From assembly GCF_007795095.1 (NCBI RefSeq), contig NZ_CP042218.1, positions 2,853,405 to 2,917,404 of the forward strand: a DNA stretch of 64,000 nucleotides, given 5' to 3'. Source of the stretch: Luteimonas granuli. Lineage in GTDB: Bacteria; Pseudomonadota; Gammaproteobacteria; Xanthomonadales; Xanthomonadaceae. The notes beneath the pieces are model-generated. The model saw nothing but the letters and a program-made list of their open reading frames with translations, had not been told where the DNA came from and did not search any database. Made by a program: the position numbers and the translations under genes. Of the stretch, positions 1 to 13,265 are shown in pieces. Positions within the stretch are counted from its first letter, which is position 1. The number at the start of each line of letters is the position of its first letter.

Positions 1-1595
<1,595 letters not shown>

Positions 1596-1631
1596 GGTGT
1601 CGATGGGTCCTGGTCGTAAGCGGTGTGGGGG

Positions 1632-4502
1632 TCAGTCGGCGGCGAAGACGCTGCCGACGGGCGAGGCGAGGGCGTCGTCGACCAGCTTCTGCTGTTCGGC
1701 GACATGGTCGGAGAAGAGCCCGACGGCGGGCGATGGCGAACGCTGGCGCCCGGCGTAGTGCAGCTCGAGGCCCTCGGGAACGCAGGCCTGCAGGTGGTGG
1801 CGGATCTGGTACCACGCACCCTGGTTCTGCGGCTCCTCCTGGCACCAGACGACATTCGTCGCCTTGCCGAAACGGGCCAGCTCGGCCGACAGCGCCGCGC
1901 GCGGGAACGGGTAGAGCTGTTCGACGCGCACCAGGGCGATGTCGTCCTGGCCGCGCTTCTCCTGCTCCTCGAGCAGGTCGTAGTAGACCTTGCCCGAGCA
2001 CAGCACCACGCGCCCGACCTTCTTCGGGTCGGCCGAGGCGTCGCCGATCAGGTGCTGGAATCCGCCCTTGGCCAGCTCGTCCAGGCTCGACACCGCGAGC
2101 TTGTGGCGCAGCAGCGACTTCGGACTCATCACCACCAGCGGCTTGCGCGTGGTCATGTGCATCTGCCGGCGCAGCATGTGGAAGGCCTGGGCGGGCGTGG
2201 ACGGCACGCAGACCAGCATGTTGTCCAGCGCGCACAGCTGCAGGAAGCGCTCCAGGCGCGCCGAGCTGTGCTCCGGGCCCTGGCCTTCGTAGCCGTGCGG
2301 CAGCAGCAGGGTCAGGCCGCTGATGCGGCCCCACTTGGCCTCGCCGGACGCGATGAACTGGTCGATCACGACCTGGGCGCCGTTGGCGAAGTCGCCGAAC
2401 TGCCCCTCCCAGATGCACAGGGTGTTCGGGTCGGTGGTCGAGAAGCCGTACTCGTAGGCCATCACCGCCTCCTCGCTCAGCAGCGAGTCGATGACGGTGG
2501 CGCGCTCCGGGCTGTCGACCAGCTGGCGCAGCGGCAGGTGATAGCTGTCGGTCTTCTGGTCGTGGAGGATCGCGTGGCGGTGCGTGAAGGTGCCGCGGCC
2601 GACGTCCTGGCCCACCAGGCGCAGTCCGAAGCCTTCGTCGAGCAGGGTCGCGTAGGCGAGGTTCTCGGCGAAGCCCCAGTCGGCCGGGACCTCGCCCGCG
2701 GCCATCTTCCGGCGGTCCTCGTAGACCTTGGCCACGCGCGGATGCAGCTGCACGTCCCCGGGGATGGTGGTGATCGCCTTCGCGAGCTCCTTGAGCCTGG
2801 CCGGCTTGACCGCGGTGCCGGCCTTGTCGGTGATCCTGCCCGCGACCAGCTTGCCCCAGTCGACGAACAGGCGGCTTTCGGCCGGCGTCTTGCCGACCTC
2901 GACCAGTTCGGTGGTGACCTCGCCCGAATCGAGCTTGTCGCGGTAGCTGTCGACCAGGGCCTGGCCGCCCTTCTCCGGCAGCACGCCGGCGGCTTCAAGC
3001 TGCCCGGCGTAGAGCTCGCGGGTGGTCTTGTGCTTGCGGATGACCTGGTACATCACAGGCTGGGTGATCGCCGGCTCGTCGGCCTCGTTGTGGCCATGGC
3101 GGCGGTAGCAGACCAGGTCGATGACCACGTCCTTGCGGAATTCCTGGCGGAAGTCGTAGGCCAGGCGCGCGGCGAAGGCCACAGCCTCCGGATTGTCGGC
3201 GTTCACGTGCAGCACCGGCGCGCCGATCATCTTGGCGACGTCGGTGCAGTACAGCGTGGAACGCGCGTCTTCGCGGGCGCTGGTGGTGAAACCCACCTGG
3301 TTGTTGACCACCACGTGCACGGTACCGCCGACGGCGAAGCCGCGCGCCTGCGACATCTGGAACAGTTCCATCACCACGCCCTGGCCGGCAAATGCCGCGT
3401 CGCCATGGATCAGGATCGGCATCACCTGGCGGCGGTCCGTGTCCCTGCGCCGCTCCTGGCGCGAGCGCACCGAGCCGGCGACCACCGGGTCGACGATCTC
3501 GAGGTGGGAAGGGTTGAAGGCCAGCGCCAGGTGCACCGGGCCGCCGTCGGTGGCGACGTCGGCGGAGAAGCCCATGTGGTACTTCACGTCGCCGGCGTGG
3601 GCGAGCGCGTTGTACTCGAACTTGCCCTCGAACTCGTCGAACAGCCGGCGCGGGTTCTTGCCCAGGGTATTGACCAGCACGTTCAGGCGGCCGCGGTGGG
3701 CCATGCCGATCACGATGTCCTTGACGCCGTCCTTGCCGGCGCCGCGGATCACGGTGTCGAGCAGCGGGATCAGCGAGTCGCCGCCCTCGAGCGAGAAGCG
3801 CTTCTGGCCGACGTACTTGGTGTGCAGGTAGCGCTCCAGGCCCTCGGCCGCGGTCAGGCGCTCGAGGATGCGACGCTGCTCTTCCGGTGCGGGGCTGTAG
3901 CGGCCGCCGGCCTGCTCCATGCGCTCGTACATCCAGCGGCGCTGGTCGGCCTGGGGGATGTGCATGAACTCGGCGCCGATCGGGCCGGTGTAGGTGGCGC
4001 GCAGCAGGGCGAGCAGGTCGCGCAGGCGCATGCGCGGGGCGCCGCCGAAGGTGCTGGTGCCGCCGCCGGGGCCGGTGGCGAACTCGGTGCCGAGGTCGGC
4101 GTCGGACAGCCCGTGGAAGGGCAGCTCGAGGTCGGGCGCGTCGATCTTGGCGGCCATGCCGAGCGGATCGGTATCGGCCTGGAGGTGGCCGCGCGAGCGG
4201 TAGGCGGTGATCAGCTTCAGCACCGAGCCCTGCTTGCGCTGGGCCTCGAGGTCGGCGGTGCCGGCGCCGCCGGAGGCGACCAGGCCGGCCTTGGCCTCGC
4301 GCCCGGCGCGGGCGACCGCGTCCATGATCACGGAGTGCGGGATGTCCCCGGCCTCGCGGCCCTTGAAGCCGTCGAACCAGGCCTTCCACGTGTCGCCGAC
4401 GCTGTCGGGGTCAACGAGATACTGCTCGTACAGGTCCTCGATGTAGGCGGCATTGGCACCGAGCTGGGAGGACTGCGCAAACTGCTTCAATAGATTGGCC
4501 AC
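1632..4502 (-). CDS. sucA: 2-oxoglutarate dehydrogenase E1 component
   Basis: Thiamine-diphosphate-dependent decarboxylase that starts the 2-oxoglutarate dehydrogenase reaction. Its 956 residues are a little over the usual length of about 930-950. The N-terminal E2-binding segment is typical (QSSQLGANAAYIEDLYEQY, about 9-27), followed by the dehydrogenase domain with HRGRLNVL and the GD...N region of the ThDP/Mg site, and the transketolase-like pyrimidine-binding domain (near YEYGFS and WEGQFGDFANGAQ). It is first gene of sucA-sucB-lpd, with a TATAAT box about 90 bases upstream. No frame problems were seen. Confidence 0.97.
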   Translation of the reverse strand: MANLLKQFAQSSQLGANAAYIEDLYEQYLVDPDSVGDTWKAWFDGFKGREAGDIPHSVIMDAVARAGREAKAGLVASGGAGTADLEAQRKQGSVLKLITAYRSRGHLQADTDPLGMAAKIDAPDLELPFHGLSDADLGTEFATGPGGGTSTFGGAPRMRLRDLLALLRATYTGPIGAEFMHIPQADQRRWMYERMEQAGGRYSPAPEEQRRILERLTAAEGLERYLHTKYVGQKRFSLEGGDSLIPLLDTVIRGAGKDGVKDIVIGMAHRGRLNVLVNTLGKNPRRLFDEFEGKFEYNALAHAGDVKYHMGFSADVATDGGPVHLALAFNPSHLEIVDPVVAGSVRSRQERRRDTDRRQVMPILIHGDAAFAGQGVVMELFQMSQARGFAVGGTVHVVVNNQVGFTTSAREDARSTLYCTDVAKMIGAPVLHVNADNPEAVAFAARLAYDFRQEFRKDVVIDLVCYRRHGHNEADEPAITQPVMYQVIRKHKTTRELYAGQLEAAGVLPEKGGQALVDSYRDKLDSGEVTTELVEVGKTPAESRLFVDWGKLVAGRITDKAGTAVKPARLKELAKAITTIPGDVQLHPRVAKVYEDRRKMAAGEVPADWGFAENLAYATLLDEGFGLRLVGQDVGRGTFTHRHAILHDQKTDSYHLPLRQLVDSPERATVIDSLLSEEAVMAYEYGFSTTDPNTLCIWEGQFGDFANGAQVVIDQFIASGEAKWGRISGLTLLLPHGYEGQGPEHSSARLERFLQLCALDNMLVCVPSTPAQAFHMLRRQMHMTTRKPLVVMSPKSLLRHKLAVSSLDELAKGGFQHLIGDASADPKKVGRVVLCSGKVYYDLLEEQEKRGQDDIALVRVEQLYPFPRAALSAELARFGKATNVVWCQEEPQNQGAWYQIRHHLQACVPEGLELHYAGRQRSPSPAVGLFSDHVAEQQKLVDDALASPVGSVFAAD

Positions 4503-4594
4503 GATGGCGTCGCAAGACTCAGGAAGGGGGAGGGAAGGGGGCTCCGTCCGGAGGGCGGAGTGACCGCCGCCTGTTCAGGCGGGCGATCCGCGCA

Positions 4595-4600
4595 ATTATA
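4595..4600 (-). promoter_or_regulatory. Predicted -10 box of the sucAB-lpd promoter
   Basis: On the minus strand the bases at 4600-4595 read TATAAT, a perfect sigma-70 -10 hexamer in very GC-rich DNA, about 92 bases before the sucA ATG. No convincing -35 hexamer lies 16-18 bases upstream, so the promoter may need an activator. The rest of the 4503-4779 gap shows no gene. Confidence 0.5.
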
Positions 4601-4779
4601 GCCCTCCCGGCGGGCTTGAGGCGCCGTGCGCGGCGCAGGAACGCATTGTTGCCCATGCCCCGTCAGGTCCGCGTGCCCGGGCGTCGCGAGCGGCGCGCCC
4701 TCGCGTCGATGACTTCCGGCACGCGTTGCCCGTTCAGCTGTCTCCGTAGGCTGCGCGCCACAACCACGGGAGTCCGACC

Positions 4780-5829
4780 ATGCGCCGCCCCCTCTCCTTC
4801 CTTGCAGCGGCGGCACTGCTGTCGCTCGCCTGCGCGGCCCATGCGGCCGAACACGAGGTCACCATCCCGACCGCCGACCCTGCGGTCACGCTCGCGGGCA
4901 CGCTGCAGGTTCCCGACGGCGTCGATCGGCCTCCGGTCGCGATCCTCGTGACCGGCACCGGCAACCACATCCGCGACCAGGTGATCTCGGGCCTGCCGAT
5001 GTTCAAGGTGCTGGCCGACCGCCTGGAAGCCGACGGCATCGCCAGCCTGCGCGTTGACTCGCGCGGGAGCGGCGGCTCGACGGGCCCGAAGGCCTTCGAG
5101 TCCACGACCCTGGACCGCATCGAGGACATGCGCGCGGTGGTGGGCTACCTGCGCGGCACGCCCGCGGTGGAGGTGGGCCGGATCGGTCTGGTCGGCCACA
5201 GCGAGGGCGCCATGATCGCCGCGGAGCTGGCGCGTGAACCCGGGGTCAGCTGGGTGGTGCTGATGGCGCCGCCGGCGCGTGCGGGCCGCGTGGTCTGGGT
5301 GGAGCAGCAGGCCGCGCCGGCCGAGGCCGAACTCGAGGGCCGGCCGGACGCCCAGGCGCGGGCGCGCGCCCTGCTGGAGCAGGCCGCGGCGCAGTCGATC
5401 GCAGGTGCCGGCCGCGATGCGCTGGAGCGCACGGCGGTCGAACTGTTCGGGCTGGTGGGCGTGGACGAGGACACCGCGCGCGCCGACGGCTCGATCGACC
5501 AGTTCGCCGGGCGCATGGTCGATCCCTGGATGCGCGGCTTTCTGGCCTACGATCCGCAGCCGGCGCTGCGGCGGCTGCGCGGCCCGGTGCTCGCGGTCTA
5601 TGGCACCCACGACCGCTTCACGGCGCCGGCGCAGAACGCGGGCCGCCTCGTGGAGCTGGCGAGCGAGGGTCGCGAAGCCGACCTGACGCTGCGCCTGCTG
5701 CCGCGCCAGGACCACTTCTTCCTCGAATCCGAGGGCCGCGAGCCCGGCGAGCACAAGCGCGGTGAGATGTCGCTGGCGCCGGCGCTCTCGACCTTGCTGG
5801 TCGAGTGGATCGGCGCGAACGCGCGCTGA
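4780..5829 (+). CDS. Exported alpha/beta-hydrolase of unknown substrate
   Basis: 349 residues. A Sec signal peptide (hydrophobic about 6-22, likely cleaved after AHA) puts it outside the cytoplasm. The mature part has alpha/beta-hydrolase features: the nucleophile elbow GHSEGA (Ser about 147), an oxyanion region near VTGTGNHIRDQ, an acid region near YGTHDRF and a His candidate in RQDHFF close to the C terminus. This resembles secreted esterases or dienelactone-hydrolase-like proteins of Proteobacteria; the substrate cannot be deduced. The start is supported by GGGAG about 10 bases upstream. It stands alone, divergent from sucA and convergent with the GNAT gene (4-base gap). Confidence 0.8.
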   Translation: MRRPLSFLAAAALLSLACAAHAAEHEVTIPTADPAVTLAGTLQVPDGVDRPPVAILVTGTGNHIRDQVISGLPMFKVLADRLEADGIASLRVDSRGSGGSTGPKAFESTTLDRIEDMRAVVGYLRGTPAVEVGRIGLVGHSEGAMIAAELAREPGVSWVVLMAPPARAGRVVWVEQQAAPAEAELEGRPDAQARARALLEQAAAQSIAGAGRDALERTAVELFGLVGVDEDTARADGSIDQFAGRMVDPWMRGFLAYDPQPALRRLRGPVLAVYGTHDRFTAPAQNAGRLVELASEGREADLTLRLLPRQDHFFLESEGREPGEHKRGEMSLAPALSTLLVEWIGANAR

Positions 5830-5832
5830 ACC

Positions 5833-6741
5833 TCAGATCCCGAGGGCGCGGTACTCGCTGCAGGGACGGGCCCGCTCCCAGAAGGGATCGAACACGCCCT
5901 GGAGGTGGCGCGCGCGCCCGGGGCCGTCGAGGCGGGTCTCGCCCTCCCAGCGATGGCCCAGGGGCCGGAAGAAGTGGCCGCCGCGGTCGTTGACGATGAA
6001 GGCGGATGGATACGAGCGATCCACCTGTTCCTCGACCGCGCGGAACGCGATCGCGCTGGGCAGGCGCTGGCCGAGCGCGATCAGCGGCGCGAGCGAGTGC
6101 TGAGGGGCTTCCGGCTCCTGCAGCAGGATGCGGATCGCGCATTCGCCGCCCGCCGCGGCGCGCCGGATCGCGTCGACGATCTCCGGCTGGTCCAGCAATC
6201 CCGGATCGAGGTCACGGCTGTAGAGGTCGAGCCGGCGGCGCGCCCCTGCGACCACGCCCCAGGTCGCGGCCACCGCCGCGGCGCGCGAGTCCACCAGGTT
6301 GAGCGCGCCGATGAGCAGGCGCATGCCCTGGTGCTCGATGCCCGCCTCCTGGAAGCGGCCGCCGACCGGAAGGAAGCCGGCGCGCGCGTAGAAGCCGATG
6401 GCCGTGGCCTGCGCGTGCAGGGTGACCTCGGGCCAGCCCAGCGTCCGCGCCTGCCCGACCAGCGCGGCCAGCAGCGCCTCGCCGACGCCGCGGCCGCGCC
6501 ACTGCGGCAGCACCGCCATGCGGCCGATGGCGCGGGTGGGCGTGAGCCGGCCCGTGCCGATCGCATGGCCGGCGTCGTCGCGGGCGATGACGTGGTGGCT
6601 GGCCGGATCCAGTTCGTCCCACTCGAGTGCCAGCGGCACGCCCTGCTCATGGACGAACACCGCTTCGCGCACGCTGCGCAGGCCCGTCAGTCCTTCCTCG
6701 TAGCCGGCCGCCTGGATGTGGAATGTCCCGGCCTGGGTCAT
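5833..6741 (-). CDS. GNAT N-acetyltransferase with a C-terminal extension domain
   Basis: 302 residues in two parts. Residues about 1-145 form a GNAT acetyltransferase (GRMAVLPQWRGRGVGEALL is the acetyl-CoA pyrophosphate loop; FYARAGF is the usual C-terminal GNAT strand/helix). Residues about 146-302 are a second domain with no visible enzyme motif, similar to an uncharacterised domain often fused to GNATs in this family of bacteria. It starts 3 bases after the roxA stop and is the last gene of purB-roxA-GNAT. Acceptor substrate unknown; the link to a ribosomal-protein hydroxylase makes a ribosomal or amino-acid target conceivable but unproven. Confidence 0.75.
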   Translation of the reverse strand: MTQAGTFHIQAAGYEEGLTGLRSVREAVFVHEQGVPLALEWDELDPASHHVIARDDAGHAIGTGRLTPTRAIGRMAVLPQWRGRGVGEALLAALVGQARTLGWPEVTLHAQATAIGFYARAGFLPVGGRFQEAGIEHQGMRLLIGALNLVDSRAAAVAATWGVVAGARRRLDLYSRDLDPGLLDQPEIVDAIRRAAAGGECAIRILLQEPEAPQHSLAPLIALGQRLPSAIAFRAVEEQVDRSYPSAFIVNDRGGHFFRPLGHRWEGETRLDGPGRARHLQGVFDPFWERARPCSEYRALGI

Positions 6742-6744
6742 GGC

Positions 6745-8064
6745 TCAGTCCCCGTCGTCGTCGTGGTCTTCGTCTTCGTCGCCGTCGTCGAGCGCGAGCC
6801 GGTAGTGCCCCTCTTCGAGCAGCGCCAGCACGCAGCTGCGCCCCTCGGTCGAGAGGGCCGCGTAGGCGGTGCCGTCGATCAGCGGCGCATTGGCGATGCC
6901 GGCAGCGTCGGCAGCGGGCAGCGCGTGCGCCTCGCCGTTCACGTACAGCCGCGCGCCGGCGCCGTCGCCGTTGCCGGTACGGCGCCAGGCCATCCGGGTG
7001 TAGGGATGACGGTGCAGCGCGGCGCCGCGCTCGAGGTCCCACTCGATCTCGATACGCGAGCGGGGCGCGCCCTCGGCATCGTCGGGAGCCGCGACCTCGC
7101 CGGCGTTCCTGTAGAGAGTGATGAAGCGGCCGAACCAGTCGCCCAGGCGCTGCGGGTCGTCGGTGCGCAGCAGGTCCAGGGCCCGGACGACCCGCGCCAT
7201 GGCGGCGGCATCGATCTCGGCCGGGTCGGCGGGCAGGGCCAGGTCCGGGTCGGCGTAGCGCAGATCGTCGTCGGCGTCGGCCAGCAGGCTGTCGGCGAGG
7301 TCGCCGAGAAGCTCCGCCGCCGACGGCGCGCGCATGCCGACGGAAAAGGTCAGGCAGGCATCCTCGGCGACGCCGTGATGGGGCACGTTGGGCGGGAGGT
7401 AGAGCATGTCGCCGGGACCCAGCACCCGCTCATGGGTGACGGTGAACTCGCGCAGCAGCCTGATGTCGACGTCGTCGCGGAAATCCAGCGGCGGATGGTC
7501 GCCGCCCATGGCCACGCTGGCGTCGATCATCCACCGGCGATGGCCCAGCGCCTGGAGCAGGAACACGTCGTACTGGTCGACGTGGGCACCGACCGAACCG
7601 CCGGGCGCGGCGAAGGACACCATGATGTCGTCCAGGCGCCAGCGCGGCAGGAAGGTGAAGTGCTGCAGCAGGGCGGCGATGTCCGCATCCCACTTGTCGA
7701 CATCCTGCACCAGCAGGGTCCAGTCCCGATCCGGCATCGCCGGGAATGCTTCTTCCGGGAACGGCCCCTGGCGTACGGTCCAGGTGTCCGCGGCGCGGTC
7801 GTGCTCGATGATGCGGGCGAGGACGCCGTCCTCGCAGGCCAGGCCGGCGAGGTCCTCCGGCGTGATCGGCGATCCGTACCCGGGGAAGGCGTTGCGGATC
7901 AGCAGGGGCCGTTTCTGCCAGTAGTCCCGGAGGAAATCGGCCGGCGGCATGCCGAGCGGGCCCTTGCCGGCGGCATCGATCTCAAGCGGCAGGTCGCCCC
8001 CGGGAGGGGCGGCTGTCCTGGCACTGGGGGCGCTCTTGCGCGCGGGTTCCTTGCGACTGGTCAT
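6745..8064 (-). CDS. roxA: Ribosomal protein uL16 3-hydroxylase (RoxA/YcfD-like JmjC/cupin oxygenase)
   Basis: Fe(II)/2-oxoglutarate-dependent oxygenase; E. coli YcfD hydroxylates an arginine of ribosomal protein L16. The 439 residues exceed YcfD (373) because of an N-terminal basic tail of about 25 residues and a long acidic C terminus (DDGDEDEDHDDDGD). The iron ligands are visible as HVD at residues 161-163 within the cupin core, with a later His in PNVPHHGV. The winged-helix part after about residue 260 fits the family. It lies 29 bases after purB and 3 bases before the GNAT gene. The acidic Asp/Glu run at the end is unusual but in frame. Confidence 0.85.
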   Translation of the reverse strand: MTSRKEPARKSAPSARTAAPPGGDLPLEIDAAGKGPLGMPPADFLRDYWQKRPLLIRNAFPGYGSPITPEDLAGLACEDGVLARIIEHDRAADTWTVRQGPFPEEAFPAMPDRDWTLLVQDVDKWDADIAALLQHFTFLPRWRLDDIMVSFAAPGGSVGAHVDQYDVFLLQALGHRRWMIDASVAMGGDHPPLDFRDDVDIRLLREFTVTHERVLGPGDMLYLPPNVPHHGVAEDACLTFSVGMRAPSAAELLGDLADSLLADADDDLRYADPDLALPADPAEIDAAAMARVVRALDLLRTDDPQRLGDWFGRFITLYRNAGEVAAPDDAEGAPRSRIEIEWDLERGAALHRHPYTRMAWRRTGNGDGAGARLYVNGEAHALPAADAAGIANAPLIDGTAYAALSTEGRSCVLALLEEGHYRLALDDGDEDEDHDDDGD

Positions 8065-8093
8065 GGCTGCGGATCGTGCATCGTGTGCGGGGA

Positions 8094-9659
<1,566 letters not shown>

Positions 9660-9801
9660 TCCCGCTCCCGCGGGCCCGGGTGTGTCGGCTTCGAATCAAC
9701 ACTGCTCCCGCTTTGGCGACATGGCCGGGGGTTCGGGTGCGCCAGCGGCGGCGGCCGGCCGGGCTGCGGGCGCAGTTCTCCACGAGGCCGACAGCGGTGG
9801 T

Positions 9802-9919
9802 GCGGGAGGTGGCTGGCGGGGGAGTGCGGAGAGTGGGCCATGGATGGCCCACGTCCCCGCTTCCAGCCATGGATGGCTGGCGGCGGGGCGCAGCACTCCC
9901 CCCGCCAGCCGCCTCCCGC
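9802..9919. repeat. Composite hairpin repeat, copy 2 (118 bp; inverted copy at 50187-50300)
   Basis: Outer arms at about 9802-9828 and 9893-9919 pair over roughly 25 positions with one mismatch and one bulge. They enclose two palindromes, 9833-9852 (GTGGGCCATGGATGGCCCAC) and 9863-9880 (CCAGCCATGGATGGCTGG). The reverse complement of this element matches 50187-50300 along nearly its whole length (by eye about nine positions in ten), so these are two copies of one dispersed element. This copy ends about 90 bases before fumC. Confidence 0.85.
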
Positions 9920-10010
9920 GGCGCGAAGGATCAGGTCGCTCGACGGGAAGTTCCTTTCCGCGACGTATCCTTCGACGCATGCGCCCCGCGCGCGCGCACT
10001 GGAGGACGAA

Positions 10011-11405
<1,395 letters not shown>

Positions 11406-11433
11406 CGCGGGTGCCGCGGCAGCGGCGGCGCCT

Positions 11434-12327
11434 TCACCCTTCGCCGCGGGCCTTCGGCTCCGGGACCAGCAGCGTGTCGCATGGGCTGGCGTCGAGGATC
11501 TCCCGTGCCACGCTGCCGATCAGCAGGTGGTACAGCGCGCTGCGTCCGTGGCTGGCCACCACCACCAGATCGGCGCCGGTCCCGGTCGCGAACTCGCGCA
11601 GCCGGGCGGCGGCATCGCCGCGTGCAGCCGCCACGTCCACGCCGGCGTGGCCATGCTGCAACAGGAGTTCACGGCCGGCCTGCAGCGCGGCCGTCCGGGC
11701 CTGTTCCAGCGCCCCCTCGCGGTCGCCGTCGCGCATGCCGAGGTAGGGCAGGTCGAAGGCGCTGAACAGCGTCGTGGCGGCATCCGGGAACAGTGCGCGG
11801 GCGACGTCCAGCGCCCGCGCCGAGGACGGCGAGGCGTCGCTGGCCACGACCACGCGCGCATAGGGCGCGTGCGCTCGATCGCGCACGACCAGCAGCGGCT
11901 GGCGGCTGTGGCGCGCAAGCCAGTCAACGGTCGAACCCAGCAGATGGCGGCCGAACAGCGCATCGCGTGCGACGCCGGTGACCAGCAGGCTGCAGCCGGA
12001 TTCCGTCGCGACGGCGGCGATCGAGGCGCCGACTTCGCCTTCGCGCACCACAAGTTCGACGTCCAGCCCTTCCGCCGTCGGTCCGACGTCGCGCCGCAGC
12101 CGGGCGGCCGCGCGCAGTGCGGCCTCGCTGGCCCGGAGGCGGGTCGGTTCGCCGGGGCGCGGCGGGGGTGCGATGGCGGGTTCGATCACGGTGAGGACGA
12201 CCAGCCTGGCGCCCCAGCCGTGGGCCAGAGCCACGGCGCGGTCCAGGGCGCGGTCGCAGCGGCCGTCGAGGTCGGTTGCGAGCAGGATCGCGCGCGGTGA
12301 GTCCGGCTTCCAGACGATGTCCTGCAT
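11434..12327 (-). CDS. Universal stress protein, two tandem UspA domains
   Basis: 297 residues with two Usp domains: about 1-150 (strand SPRAILLATDLDG; partial nucleotide loop GRHLLGSTVDWL) and about 155-290 (strand YARVVVASDASPSSARALDVA; loop HGRSALYHLLIGSVAREIL). An ATG nine codons upstream is possible, but the one at 12327 is preceded by GAGGACACC, a good Shine-Dalgarno, and begins next to the first Usp strand. Tandem Usp proteins bind ATP in many cases and act in stress or energy-shortage responses; the specific role is unknown. Single gene, tail-to-tail with fumC (28-base gap). Confidence 0.88.
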   Translation of the reverse strand: MQDIVWKPDSPRAILLATDLDGRCDRALDRAVALAHGWGARLVVLTVIEPAIAPPPRPGEPTRLRASEAALRAAARLRRDVGPTAEGLDVELVVREGEVGASIAAVATESGCSLLVTGVARDALFGRHLLGSTVDWLARHSRQPLLVVRDRAHAPYARVVVASDASPSSARALDVARALFPDAATTLFSAFDLPYLGMRDGDREGALEQARTAALQAGRELLLQHGHAGVDVAAARGDAAARLREFATGTGADLVVVASHGRSALYHLLIGSVAREILDASPCDTLLVPEPKARGEG

Positions 12328-12418
12328 GGTGTCCTCGGCAGTTGCGGGCCGCAACGACGCGGCGCGGCGTTGCCTGCCGAGTCTAGCCCGCCGGGCCGGG
12401 CGTCCGGATGCGCACGGC

Positions 12419-13243
12419 TCAGCGCTTGCGGGGAAGCTCGATCTTTCCGGTCACACCCCGGTGGTCGACCGAGCCGCTGCCCAGAGCGCGTACCCGCAGG
12501 TCGCCTCCCACGCGGTCGACGTCGATGTCGCCCGAACCGACCGAGCCGACCTCGAGGCTGCCCGCGATCCGCTCGAGGTCGGCATCGCCGGAACCCACCG
12601 ATCCGATCTCGACGCTGCCGCCCACATCGCGGAGCGCAAGGTCGCCTGAGCCGATGCTGCCCACGCGGGCGTCCCCGCGGACGCCGCGCGCCTCGAGGTC
12701 GCCGGAGCCGATCGAGCCGACGTCGAGGCTGCCGATGTCCGCAAGCACGATGTCACCGGAGCCGACGCGAGCGTCGACGCGACCGCGGATCTTCCGCGCA
12801 TCGGCGTCGCCGGATCCCACGGTCAGGCCGAGCTCGGACAGGCCGGTGGCCCAGGCATCGCCCGAGCCCACCGACATCTCGACGCGCACGTCGTCGGCCA
12901 CGGTGCCGGCCAGGTCGAAGTACGCGTAGCGTTCACCGAAGGTCCAGCCGGTGCGCTCTTCGCGGAGCAGGCGTACCACCAGCCGGTCGCCTTCGCGGGA
13001 CTGTTCGATCCGCAGCCGCTCGAGCTGCGCGGCGCTCGAGCCGCAGGCGCGGCCCTGCAGCGCGCCGGACTTGCCGGGGGCGGCATCGAGCCGGAGCTTG
13101 CTCGCGCCGACGTGGAACTCGACCGTGCGCACCCCTGTCAGGTCCAGCGCGAGCTGGTGGGGCGCCGAGTGGCGGCAGGCGTCGGTGGCCTGGGCGGCTG
13201 CGGGCAGCAGCAGGGCGCAAAGCAGCAGGGGAATCCGGGTCAT
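12419..13243 (-). CDS. Exported protein with eight GSGD-type beta repeats (DUF4097/GIN-like head domain)
   Basis: 274 residues. A Sec signal peptide (about 1-18, ending QAT) is followed by a domain with two Cys. From about residue 125 there are eight repeats of about 17-20 residues, each with V/I-GSGD followed by a hydrophobic alternation; the last is GSGS. Such repeats build right-handed beta-solenoids and occur in DUF2807/DUF4097 putative adhesin-head proteins. The start at 13243 has GGAGCGACC before it. It starts 22 bases after the DUF2884-like gene and is the last gene of the YtrA-ABC operon, so a cell-envelope role is likely. Ligand unknown. Confidence 0.8.
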   Translation of the reverse strand: MTRIPLLLCALLLPAAAQATDACRHSAPHQLALDLTGVRTVEFHVGASKLRLDAAPGKSGALQGRACGSSAAQLERLRIEQSREGDRLVVRLLREERTGWTFGERYAYFDLAGTVADDVRVEMSVGSGDAWATGLSELGLTVGSGDADARKIRGRVDARVGSGDIVLADIGSLDVGSIGSGDLEARGVRGDARVGSIGSGDLALRDVGGSVEIGSVGSGDADLERIAGSLEVGSVGSGDIDVDRVGGDLRVRALGSGSVDHRGVTGKIELPRKR

Positions 13244-13265
13244 GGTCGCTCCGTGTCCGTGGGTC

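Noticed and set aside
1623..4493. 956-codon plus-strand open frame opposite sucA
   Set aside because: Exact mirror of sucA; no recognisable motifs, whereas sucA has all family motifs.
9684..9700. tRNA-like TTCGAATC in the purB-fumC gap
   Set aside because: No acceptor or anticodon stems can be formed around it.
12440..12870. CRISPR-like or non-coding tandem repeat
   Set aside because: The periodic DNA is in frame and encodes the GSGD protein repeats.
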